From an uncultured Eubacteriales bacterium (GTDB lineage: Bacteria; Bacillota; Clostridia; Oscillospirales; Acutalibacteraceae), in NCBI GenBank assembly GCA_900540085.1, contig UQEU01000025.1, positions 1 to 9,846 on the forward strand: a stretch of 9,846 nucleotides of DNA, written 5' to 3'. The position numbers were made by a program, and so were the translations under genes. Position 1 is the stretch's first letter. Each line of letters opens with the position of its first letter. Of the stretch, positions 1 to 6,075 are shown piece by piece. The notes below the pieces were generated by a model. It ran no database searches. It was not told the DNA's origin and was given only the letters and a program-made list of their open reading frames with translations.

Positions 1-154
1 TCATTCCGCTTTTAAATGTTCCCGTTGCAAATTTATAGAAGTAATCTAACATCCAAGCCGAAACAGGTGAGTAGTTCACTAAAAGTGTACCATCGTATGA
101 GTCAAAACAAATTATACATAAAGAAGTATGTCGAATTATAAATAGTTATGTTAC
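1..154. other. left-edge region without a supported gene
   Basis: No gene can be assigned here. One plus-strand frame runs in from the left edge and stops at 47-49; its last residues include a Cys-x2-Cys pair (KCSRCK), so it could be the end of a small zinc-ribbon protein. Another frame has a 41-codon ORF from ATG 16 to TAA 139-141 with no ribosome binding site. Either could be the 3' end of whatever gene feeds the terminator at 155-175, but both are too short to identify. Confidence 0.3.
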
Positions 155-175
155 GAGCCAGTAGGCTCTTTTTTT
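155..175 (+). terminator. Rho-independent terminator
   Basis: A perfect 5-bp stem, GAGCC (155-159) and GGCTC (164-168), closes a four-base AGTA loop and is followed directly by seven T residues. This is a textbook intrinsic terminator for plus-strand transcription entering from the left edge. It isolates the rest of the window from upstream transcription. Confidence 0.8.
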
Positions 176-280
176 ATACCCAAATTTAGGTCGTAAAAGT
201 CTATTAACAGGTAATTTGTATAAATATAAGTATTTTATATTGCCAGATTTTACAAAAATAAAACAACGTTCAAAATTATA

Positions 281-310
281 TTTACAACTTTGCATAATGT
301 GATATATAAT
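281..310 (+). promoter_or_regulatory. possible promoter within a short inverted repeat
   Basis: TTTACA (281-286) and TATAAT (305-310) are separated by 18 bp, a good match to a sigma-A promoter. An 8-bp inverted repeat, TTTGCATA (289-296) and TATGCAAA (316-323), brackets the -10 box and could be a repressor site. It would drive only the tiny ORF at 317 and the decayed ORF at 416, so it may be left over from a regulated mobile-element gene. Confidence 0.4.
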
Positions 311-316
311 AACACT

Positions 317-400
317 ATGCAAAAAATATATGCTAAACCAATAACATATTCACCGTATAACCAAAGTGAGGTGATAAAAACAATTTTTAGTAAAAATTAA
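317..400 (+). CDS. possible 27-aa small ORF, unknown
   Basis: An ATG-to-TAA ORF of 27 codons starts a few bases after the -10 box of the promoter at 281-310, beginning MQKIYAKPITYSP. No ribosome binding site precedes it, so translation would have to be leaderless or absent. It lies 15 nt before the apparent start position of the decayed ORF at 416, which does have a ribosome binding site. It is either a leader-type peptide or a remnant; no family is recognised. Confidence 0.2.
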   Translation: MQKIYAKPITYSPYNQSEVIKTIFSKN

Positions 401-415
401 GAAGAGGTGATAGTT

Positions 416-584
416 GTAAAAAGAAAATGAGATTGTTACAGGTGAGCCTGATGAGGGTGAATCGAAAACAAGATACAAGAAAAGAAAGCGAACAAGATGA
501 AATGTAAAATTCATCAAAAACAATCGCTCTATGGTTAAGTTTGTCGAGATAAATAGGTCATTTAGAGAAAATTTCTCCAAATAA
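416..584 (+). pseudogene. decayed small basic ORF, unknown family
   Basis: A good ribosome binding site (GAGG at 404-407) sits 8 nt before GTA at 416, where a GTG start would be expected. From there the frame reads VKRK and stops at 428-430. A second frame continues from 429 with EIVTGEPDEGESKTRY and a lysine/arginine-rich stretch, reaches TGA at 498-500, then stays open in the same frame (NVKFIKNNRSMVKFVEINRS) to TAA at 582-584. The picture is of a gene of about 55 codons that lost its start, frame and one sense codon. Similar small basic proteins are common on clostridial integrative elements, but I cannot name this one. The reconstruction is inference. Confidence 0.35.
565..577. repeat. 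palindrome upstream of the defence-operon promoter
   Basis: GAGAAA (565-570) and TTTCTC (572-577) form perfect 6-bp arms around one base, ending 18 bp before the -35 box at 596. The position would suit an operator for the ATPase/RloB operon, but so short an AT-rich palindrome could be chance. Confidence 0.25.
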
Positions 585-595
585 ACGGATACATA

Positions 596-624
596 TTGAC
601 TTTTTTGTAATTCTCCTTTACAAT
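596..624 (+). promoter_or_regulatory. promoter of the RloA/RloB-like operon
   Basis: TTGACT (596-601) and TACAAT (619-624) are separated by exactly 17 bp, each one base from the sigma-A consensus. The start of transcription would fall near 631, just ahead of the AAGGAG ribosome binding site at 635-640 and the ATG at 650. The leader is therefore very short, leaving no room for a riboswitch or attenuator. Confidence 0.75.
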
Positions 625-649
625 ATTAAATAAGAAGGAGAGATTGATA

Positions 650-2005
650 ATGCTTATTAAAGTGACAGTTGAGAATTTTAAATCGTTTTCTGAACCAACA
701 GAGATGACTATGATTTCTTCTACAAAAATTCAAAAAGGCACTGATCATAGGGTTAAAATTAAAAGTACGAATATACTTAAATACGCAGTAATCTATGGTG
801 CTAATGCGGCAGGTAAATCTAATCTTATTGATTTTTTTTGGTTTTTGAAAAGTACGCTTAATGATACAATTCCTATGGTAGCTACAAAATGGTTTTGTAA
901 ATGTAAGGAAGAAAATATAAATAAGAATAGCTCGTTTGAAATTCAGTTCACGATTGGTGATAAATTCTATGCTTATGGTTTTACGGCTTTATTAAATCAA
1001 CGAAGAATCACATCTGAGTGGTTATATGAGCTTTATCAAAATGGTAATGCAAAATGTTTATTTGAAAGAAATGAAGAAGAAAAATTTCCACACTTGGGCG
1101 AAGATGTAAAATTAAACAAAATTGATGAAGCAAAATTCAAAACATATACTGATGATTTTGATGGTAATGAATCAATTTTGTTTCTTACGGAAATGAATAG
1201 AAACAAAAAATATTCTGAAGACTCCAAGCTGGTTTTCTTCAAGGAGGTTTATAGTTGGTTATCACAAAACATAATTATCGTTAAGCCTAATACTTCTTTT
1301 GATAACTTTCAATATTATAATGATGAAACATCCTTAGAGTTAATCAATAAATTAATAAAAACCTTTGATACTGGTATTGATAAAGTTAGAGTTGAAAAAA
1401 CTGATTTTGAGGAATTTAGAAAAGCTTTACCGGCTAAGGTTTTTGATTTAGTTATGAAGGACATACGAAACAAGATGGCTCACAAGTCATTATATTCTTC
1501 GGCACGAATGACCATGAGAACTGACAAAAGCTTTTTTACTGTTACTTTGGATGACGATGAACCGATTGTATCTACTTTGAAACTCTATCATGGAAAATCA
1601 TTTTATGATTTTAATTTCGATGAAGAATCAGATGGTACAAGAAGAATTTTCGATTTACTCGATATGTTACTTAACAAAAACGATGACATTATTTATGTTG
1701 TTGATGAATTAGAAAGAAGTCTTCATCCAAAACTTACAGAACATTTTCTTGAGCTTTTTATGAATTTCCATAAAGGCCATAAAACTCAGTTGTTGTTTAC
1801 AACCCACGAAGCATCTATTATGGAGCAAAAGCTTTTTAGACGTGATGAAATATGGTTTGTTGAAAGAGATGGAAATAACACAAGTAATGTTTATTCGTTG
1901 GATAAGTTCAAAGAAAGATATGATAAAACATTGAGCAAAGCTTATCTTGAGGGGCGTTATGGTGCAATTCCTGTGTTTTCTAATTTTGATTTGACGGAGG
2001 AATAA
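650..2005 (+). CDS. AAA15-family ATPase, RloA/AbiLi-like abortive-infection protein
   Basis: This 451-aa protein has the SMC/ABC-like architecture of the AAA15/RloA (AbiLi) family. The N-terminal strand MLIKVTVENFKSFSEP is typical. A Walker A motif GANAAGKSN lies at about residues 50-58, an ABC-signature-like ESDGTRR at about 325-331, a Walker B with DELERSLHP at about 346-356, and a switch histidine in TTHEAS at about 383-388. The middle is variable and helical. ATG 650 is preferred over an in-frame TTG at 644 because GGAG (637-640) lies 9 nt before it. It is cytoplasmic and probably acts as the sensor or energy module for the RloB-like protein, whose gene follows after 4 bp. Members of this family occur in AbiL and RloAB loci and, more distantly, in PARIS-type pairs. 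All key motifs look intact. The family call is secure; the trigger and target are not visible. Confidence 0.85.
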   Translation: MLIKVTVENFKSFSEPTEMTMISSTKIQKGTDHRVKIKSTNILKYAVIYGANAAGKSNLIDFFWFLKSTLNDTIPMVATKWFCKCKEENINKNSSFEIQFTIGDKFYAYGFTALLNQRRITSEWLYELYQNGNAKCLFERNEEEKFPHLGEDVKLNKIDEAKFKTYTDDFDGNESILFLTEMNRNKKYSEDSKLVFFKEVYSWLSQNIIIVKPNTSFDNFQYYNDETSLELINKLIKTFDTGIDKVRVEKTDFEEFRKALPAKVFDLVMKDIRNKMAHKSLYSSARMTMRTDKSFFTVTLDDDEPIVSTLKLYHGKSFYDFNFDEESDGTRRIFDLLDMLLNKNDDIIYVVDELERSLHPKLTEHFLELFMNFHKGHKTQLLFTTHEASIMEQKLFRRDEIWFVERDGNNTSNVYSLDKFKERYDKTLSKAYLEGRYGAIPVFSNFDLTEE

Positions 2006-2009
2006 ATAT

Positions 2010-2711
2010 ATGGCACCGGTAAGAAGTTATTATAATTGGAATCAAAGAAAGAGCGACACAAATGAGGCTATAGAGCCTTATAGAAAGTATTTCTTTATTT
2101 GTGAAGGTGCAAATACTGAAACGTGGTATTTCGAAAAGCTGGTTGACTATAAAAAAGAATTGGGAATTAATCCTAATATTGATATTCGCTTTCTCGAAAA
2201 GACTCAACAAGATAAGAATATATCTTTCCCCAGAAGACTTATAGAGTTTGCCGAGGAGCAAAAACTTAACTCAGATATATCTTTTGATGCTGAAATGGAT
2301 AGGATGATTATCGTTTTTGATGCAGATATTTTCGAAGAAAAAGTTAAGGATTTTGATGAAGTTGTAGCATTTGGAGAAAATAATAATATACTTGGTATAT
2401 CTAATCCTGCATTTGAATTGTTTTTACTTTTGCATTATAAAGATGCTTATGAGAAATATATTAAACCAAATGAAAAGGAGATAATTTCTAACGAAAAGGT
2501 AGGAAATCAAAGATATATAAGAAATTTGTTTACTCAGGTGTCTGGTATTAATCCAAAGAAAAATAAATCTATAGGAGAACTGGTTAAGCAAGTTGATTTT
2601 GCAATCGTTGAAGAATGCAAAATTAATGAAGATATCCACCAATGCTCAGGACAGGTAACTTGTAACATTGCAAAGATAATCAATGATATTCGCAATAATA
2701 AAGCAATTTAA
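2010..2711 (+). CDS. RloB-like (AbiLii-type) abortive-infection effector
   Basis: This 233-aa protein matches the RloB family. It has the N-terminal CEGANTETWYFEKL block at residues 31-44, an acidic strand end VFDAD at 102-106, and the diagnostic SNPAFELFLLLHY at 131-143. The CEG glutamate and the acidic pair fit the Toprim-like metal site proposed for RloB proteins, so nuclease-type activity on nucleic acid is plausible but not shown by the sequence. GGAGG (1996-2000) lies 9 nt before ATG 2010, and the gene begins 4 bp after the ATPase stop, so the two are co-translated. The pair matches AbiLi/AbiLii of Lactococcus and RloA/RloB of Campylobacter restriction loci. Here no restriction genes are nearby. 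A strong terminator follows at once, so the unit is only these two genes. Confidence 0.85.
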   Translation: MAPVRSYYNWNQRKSDTNEAIEPYRKYFFICEGANTETWYFEKLVDYKKELGINPNIDIRFLEKTQQDKNISFPRRLIEFAEEQKLNSDISFDAEMDRMIIVFDADIFEEKVKDFDEVVAFGENNNILGISNPAFELFLLLHYKDAYEKYIKPNEKEIISNEKVGNQRYIRNLFTQVSGINPKKNKSIGELVKQVDFAIVEECKINEDIHQCSGQVTCNIAKIINDIRNNKAI

Positions 2712-2716
2712 TAATA

Positions 2717-2767
2717 CGCAAAAGAGTTAAGTCAAGAAATGAAAATTTCTTGGCTTTTCTTTTTGCG
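2717..2767 (+). terminator. Rho-independent terminator after the rloB-like gene
   Basis: GTCAAGAAAT (2731-2740) pairs with ATTTCTTGGC (2745-2754), including one G-U pair, around a GAAA tetraloop, followed by TTTTCTTTTT (2755-2764). An outer pairing of CGCAAAAGA with TCTTTTTGCG could extend the structure and also make it work on the minus strand. It begins five bases after the rloB-like stop codon and closes the defence operon. Confidence 0.85.
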
Positions 2768-2797
2768 ATAAAATAACAGAAATGGAGGTATGAATAA

Positions 2798-3124
2798 GTG
2801 CCATATATAGACCCTAAAGTAGTGCTTGAAGCAAAGAAAATGAACTTGCTAACCTATCTTAAAAACTTTGAGCCACACGAACTTGTAAGACTTGATAAGA
2901 ACAATTACACCACACGAACACACGATAGCTTGAAAATTTCAAACGGAAAATGGATGTGGTTTTCTCGTGGGATTGGAGGTACAACAGCTCTCAATTATCT
3001 AATTGAGGTTAAAGGTTATAGCTTTATTGAAGTGGTGGAAACAATCACAGGTAAACAGGTTGTAGTTGCTCCAAAACCTATCAAACAGGATAATAAATAT
3101 TATGATAGACCACTTCTACTATAG
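2798..3124 (+). pseudogene. truncated ICE primase-like protein (N-terminal domain only, DUF3991/Toprim type)
   Basis: A GTG start at 2798 with GGAGG (2784-2788) 9 nt upstream opens a 108-aa reading frame. It matches the N-terminal, degenerate CHC2-like domain of primase/Toprim proteins of Gram-positive conjugative elements: MNLLTYLKNFEPHELVRL, then HDSLKISNGKWMWFSRGIGG at about residues 42-61, ALNYLIEVKGYSFIEV, and ITGK. There are no cysteines, as is usual for this degenerate zinc-finger-like domain. Family members continue for a few hundred residues into a Toprim domain; here the frame ends shortly after PKPIKQDNKYYDRPLLL, and the TAG stop (3122-3124) lies inside the left arm of the inverted repeat at 3120. 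The sequence change at the repeat suggests a rearrangement breakpoint. A short product might still be made, but replication function should be lost. Confidence 0.75.
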
Positions 3125-3181
3125 TGGTTCAGTTCACTATAAAATGATTAGATTTTTTGTCTTGACAACTGAACCACTATA
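3120..3181. repeat. 15-bp inverted repeat with three TATAGTG/CACTATA half-sites, likely operator
   Basis: TATAGTGGTTCAGTT (3120-3134) is perfectly inverted at 3167-3181 (AACTGAACCACTATA). The left arm also belongs to a shorter palindrome, TATAGTG (3120-3126) and CACTATA (3135-3141) around 8 bp. A third CACTATA copy lies at 3175-3181, inside the spacer of the promoter at 3162-3190. Three half-sites, two in direct orientation 40 bp apart, fit a dimeric repressor able to bridge or loop and shut the promoter. No regulator gene is present in the window, so it would act from elsewhere. Confidence 0.65.
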
Positions 3182-3190
3182 TTCTATAAT
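3162..3190 (+). promoter_or_regulatory. consensus promoter of the secreted-protein/ABC cassette
   Basis: TTGACA (3162-3167) and TATAAT (3185-3190) with a 17-bp spacer are a perfect sigma-A promoter. So strong a promoter usually needs repression, and the inverted-repeat arm 3167-3181 fills its spacer. The transcript would start near 3197, leaving about 70 nt of leader before ATG 3267. I see no open leader peptide longer than a few codons and no convincing riboswitch in that leader. Confidence 0.8.
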
Positions 3191-3266
3191 GGAGATGAAG
3201 TGAGTCCGGTGTTTTAATATTTCAAATCTTGAAAACTTTTAATTTTTTATTAACAGGAGATAAAAG

Positions 3267-3728
3267 ATGAAGAAACTAAAAAAGATGATTGTGTTGGGTA
3301 TGGTCGTTCTTTCTTTGATGTCTGCTCTTACTTTTTCAGTATTCTCTGCCGGTAATGTTTCAGATACAATTATCAACATTAGTGCGAGAAGTAACAACGG
3401 AGGTACTCCGTGCAGATCTATTTGGCGTGAGAAGAAAGATTATACATCTGTTTGGTGCGAAAACAAGAGCACATCAGGAGGTTCTCTGAGTGCTTGGGTT
3501 CAGCGTACAAATAATAAGAATACTTCCTCCGTAAAAACTGTAGACAGATATTACGGTTCATGGAGCTATAATGGGGCAACTAAGAATATGAAAAATTTAC
3601 CAAAGGGTACATATTATTATTTGCCTAACTATGTTAAAGAAGACGGCTATAAATATGCTACTTTGGGCTACATTATGAATAAGGAAGCTGTGAGTTACCA
3701 CATAGCATGGAGTCCTGACAGCATATAA
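3267..3728 (+). CDS. secreted two-cysteine protein, DUF2712/bacteriocin-like (tentative)
   Basis: This 153-aa protein has a clear Sec signal peptide: a lysine-rich start (MKKLKKM), a hydrophobic core to about residue 23, and a likely cleavage site near SVFSAG (residues 24-29). The mature part of about 125 residues is rich in Ser, Thr, Asn, Gly, Tyr and Trp and has two cysteines (C49, C64) that could form a disulfide. The stretch DYTSVWCENKSTSGGSLSAW and the later repeated Tyr/Trp positions suggest a small beta-rich fold and recall DUF2712 and lactococcin-972-like exported proteins that sit beside ABC transporters. That match is by eye and tentative. AGGAGA (3256-3261) precedes ATG 3267. As the first gene after a strong promoter, with a hairpin behind it, it is likely the most abundant product. 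No catalytic motif is visible. Confidence 0.6.
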   Translation: MKKLKKMIVLGMVVLSLMSALTFSVFSAGNVSDTIINISARSNNGGTPCRSIWREKKDYTSVWCENKSTSGGSLSAWVQRTNNKNTSSVKTVDRYYGSWSYNGATKNMKNLPKGTYYYLPNYVKEDGYKYATLGYIMNKEAVSYHIAWSPDSI

Positions 3729-3750
3729 AATATTTGTGGCTTTGTAAGTT

Positions 3751-3802
3751 ATGCTCTGTGCCTTTTAATGAAGTTTTGACTTTATATATGCGCGCAGAGC
3801 AT
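3751..3802 (+). promoter_or_regulatory. intercistronic hairpin between the secreted-protein gene and the transporter genes
   Basis: ATGCTCTGTGC (3751-3761) pairs over 11 positions, with one G-U, with GCGCAGAGCAT (3792-3802) around a 30-nt AT-rich loop. Only a weak T run (CTTTT, 3805-3809) follows, so it is not a full terminator. It could protect the 3' end of the upstream message, act as a partial terminator, or lower expression of the downstream genes relative to the secreted protein. Confidence 0.5.
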
Positions 3803-3848
3803 GACTTTTAGACTGCGGTAGGGAGTTGCTTATAGAGGTGTTTATATA

Positions 3849-4541
3849 TTGAATAAAAAAATAACAACCGTAATTATTTTGATTATCATCTGTGCTTCAT
3901 CTATAATAGTTTCCATCTTATACTTGATAAAAAATGATATTATTGACATCAACGATATATACACTAATGCTGATGCAAAAAACACACAGGTTGCAAATGG
4001 AAGTAATATCTCTTCCACAGAAAATTCAGCGTTGGGCTCAAAAAGTTGTGTTCTGCTTGAGGAAGGTGCTGAATACGATACTATGTACGACGATAGAACA
4101 AGCATTTATGTTAAATTAAATGATATAAGCATTTCAAAAAACAAAGCAGAACTTCCCGAATTTGACACATTTGAGGACTGGGATGAAATTAAAGATAGCC
4201 AAGGAAATATTACAAATGAATATTCATATGTAGTGCTTAACATTACAATGATGAATAAAGGAAATGAAAATGTGGAGGTATCATTGAACAGCTTACTTTT
4301 GCATTTTGGTACAGACGGTGGATATAACGAAGCACGAAGTTTTAATTCAAGTGAGAAAAAGACTTCAAAAAATTATTTTGTAGAAAAACTTGAACCCGGT
4401 AAAAAATTGAATGTTAATGTAGCATATGTTGCTGAGGACAAACAACTTAATGAGTACAAAGACCAACTTTATTTGATGACAGTGCTCTCAGGCAATCCTT
4501 TAGGAGAAGGAACTATGCAAGTCATCAAATCCGAAAAATAA
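3849..4541 (+). CDS. membrane-anchored extracytoplasmic protein, DUF4352/DUF5027-like
   Basis: A TTG start at 3849 with GAGGTG (3835-3840) about 8 nt upstream gives a 230-aa protein; no in-frame ATG fits the ribosome binding site. Residues 6-27 form one hydrophobic helix, so the rest should lie outside the membrane. There is no lipobox with a cysteine at a usable position (C15 lies in the middle of the helix). A Ser/Asn/Thr-rich linker leads to a beta-rich domain with YVVLNITMMNKGNENVEVSL (about residues 130-149) and a later LEPGKKLNVNVAYV. This is the pattern of immunoglobulin-like DUF4352/DUF5027 domains: a strand, an Asn-x-Gly turn and a second strand. The second anchored protein at 7563 looks like a paralogue. 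It is likely an accessory that binds substrate or the secreted protein, or gives protection, but this is inferred only from context. Confidence 0.6.
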   Translation: MNKKITTVIILIIICASSIIVSILYLIKNDIIDINDIYTNADAKNTQVANGSNISSTENSALGSKSCVLLEEGAEYDTMYDDRTSIYVKLNDISISKNKAELPEFDTFEDWDEIKDSQGNITNEYSYVVLNITMMNKGNENVEVSLNSLLLHFGTDGGYNEARSFNSSEKKTSKNYFVEKLEPGKKLNVNVAYVAEDKQLNEYKDQLYLMTVLSGNPLGEGTMQVIKSEK

Positions 4542-4559
4542 TAAATGGAGAATGATAAA

Positions 4560-5384
4560 ATGCAAAGAATGATTAAATTCGAACTGAAAAGAAGTTTTAA
4601 AAACAGGCTGTTTTTAATTTCTTTGCTAATTTCATTAGCATTGGTAACATGGTATTCGATTGAAAGAATACCATACTGTGTGCAGTTGAATTCTGAATTT
4701 TTAAATGATGAAAATTTAATGGGATTTTTTGAAATTTCATATACAAACTGGATTGGCAGTCATAATATCTATCTTCAGCAAAACATTTTTTATATGGCTA
4801 TTCCAATTCTCGCCACTTTGCCATTTGGTAGTTCCTTTTATGATGATATAAACAGGGGATATGCAAGGAATGTGTGCGTTCGTGCCAAGAAAAAATATTA
4901 TCTTGTGGCAAAATACATAGCTGTTTTCGTAAGTGGTGGTTGCGTGGTTGCTATTCCAATGGTTCTTAGTTTTCTCATTTCTTCAATGTTTTTACCAACA
5001 ATGCTTCCTGAAGCATCTTATACATTTACTAACATATATCCTGCTTATAAATGGGCTGATTTGTTTTATGTGCAACCGTTATTATATACATCGATATATA
5101 TTTTTATCACATTTTTGTTTTCGGGAGTAACAGCAAGTTTGTCATTGTTTATTACATTCTTTTTAGATAGAAAATTTGTGACTTTTGTTTTTCCTTTTTT
5201 CATTTACATTTTTTCATCATTTTGTCTTGAAATGTTGGGATTTGATGCCTACAGTATCAGAAATCTTGTCACGACTACAAGTGAAAGTGGGACTACCTTT
5301 TCTGTAACAATTTTATTTTTGATTTTCTTTTGCCTTTCATTTTTTCCGTATTATTTTATTGGAGCGAAAAAAGATGTTTTTTAA
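4560..5384 (+). CDS. ABC-2-type permease, six helices (first of three)
   Basis: This 274-aa integral membrane protein has about six helices: near residues 17-33, 76-93, 118-146, 174-202, 206-226 and 247-269. A cytoplasmic loop after the second helix, FYDDINRGYARNVCVRAKKK, resembles the conserved loop of ABC-2 exporters in which an acidic residue precedes a Gly and a run of basic residues leading into the next helix. ATG 4560 is chosen over the ATG at 4545 because GGAG (4547-4550) lies 9 nt before it and inside the longer version. It begins 18 nt after the preceding stop. With the ATPase encoded at 6923 it should make part of the membrane channel. The substrate is unknown; context favours a peptide or lipid-like toxin. 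Confidence 0.75.
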   Translation: MQRMIKFELKRSFKNRLFLISLLISLALVTWYSIERIPYCVQLNSEFLNDENLMGFFEISYTNWIGSHNIYLQQNIFYMAIPILATLPFGSSFYDDINRGYARNVCVRAKKKYYLVAKYIAVFVSGGCVVAIPMVLSFLISSMFLPTMLPEASYTFTNIYPAYKWADLFYVQPLLYTSIYIFITFLFSGVTASLSLFITFFLDRKFVTFVFPFFIYIFSSFCLEMLGFDAYSIRNLVTTTSESGTTFSVTILFLIFFCLSFFPYYFIGAKKDVF

Positions 5385-6075
5385 AGCGTGTAGAAAAACT
5401 TTTGTTGCAATGACATATTTTAAATATTTGGTTGTTTTCTGTTTACTCTGCAGTTTTGTATTGTTTTACTTTTTTGCTTTTTTAAAAAAAAATATGATGG
5501 ATATAACAGACAACATATGTATGGCAGATTTTGTGGAAGCCGCCGGGGGTCACACGACAACTATCTTTTTTGTACCAACCGCCGCATTACTTTCAACGAT
5601 ATTTTCCGAAAAAAACAGTAACTTTACAAATGCCTATATTCGCTTTAGATTTAGAAATACATTGGTTGTCAGAAATAGTTTGAAAGTTCTTGCTTTTTCT
5701 GTGGCTTTTTGCATTTTATTCCTCGTCGCAGTTCTTGGTATGTCGAGATTTTTTTCACGAACAGTAATTAATTGGAATTCATATGAAAGCTATTATTATC
5801 TGTGTGAAGGATGCATAAGCAATGTAGGCTTTGCAAAAGTAGTGATGAAAACTTTTGTATGTCTTTTAATTCCTACAATATTTTTTTCTGAATTAATATG
5901 TGCTTTTGGCTGTATAATAAACAAAGTATTTCCGTTCTTAGTGACGGTCACAACATGTATTGCAGTTTCATTTGATGGTGATTGGAATATTGACTTTTGG
6001 CTCTTGATTTTTGGGACAATTATAGTATTCGTACTAAATTTATTGTTCATGAAAAGAAAGGATTTTTTAAATTGA
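5374..6075 (+). CDS. ABC-2-type permease, six helices (second of three)
   Basis: This 233-aa protein is mostly membrane: helices near residues 17-37, 60-78, 101-124, 155-182, 184-201 and 207-226. The loop after the second helix, FSEKNSNFTNAYIRFRFRNT, lines up with the YDDINRGYARNVCVRA loop of the preceding permease, so the two are distant relatives. ATG 5374 is favoured over the upstream TTG at 5359 because GGAG (5361-5364) is 9 nt before it. The gene overlaps the previous one by 11 bp, so the two are translationally coupled. It probably pairs with the other permeases in an export or immunity transporter of LanEG type. It is short for a LanE/LanG subunit but within reason. Confidence 0.7.
   Translation: MFFKACRKTFVAMTYFKYLVVFCLLCSFVLFYFFAFLKKNMMDITDNICMADFVEAAGGHTTTIFFVPTAALLSTIFSEKNSNFTNAYIRFRFRNTLVVRNSLKVLAFSVAFCILFLVAVLGMSRFFSRTVINWNSYESYYYLCEGCISNVGFAKVVMKTFVCLLIPTIFFSELICAFGCIINKVFPFLVTVTTCIAVSFDGDWNIDFWLLIFGTIIVFVLNLLFMKRKDFLN

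Noticed and set aside
3267..3728. Calling the secreted protein a lantibiotic or class II bacteriocin precursor
   Set aside because: There is no GG leader, no Ser/Thr/Cys-dense core, no modification enzyme and no peptidase-containing exporter; it has a plain Sec signal peptide and a mature part of about 125 residues.
3842..4105. Minus-strand ORFs inside the gene at 3849 and elsewhere (for example 350-580, 1036-1242, 1980-2261, 2424-2642, 5796-6194)
   Set aside because: They lie opposite genes with clear ribosome binding sites and family motifs, or in AT-rich intergenic DNA; they have no ribosome binding sites and no recognisable protein features. They are shadows.
5997..6071. Longer N-terminus for the third permease from TTG 5997
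   Set aside because: The added residues lie within the second permease gene and have no ribosome binding site, whereas TTG 6072 has AAGGA 9 nt upstream and the usual stop/start overlap.
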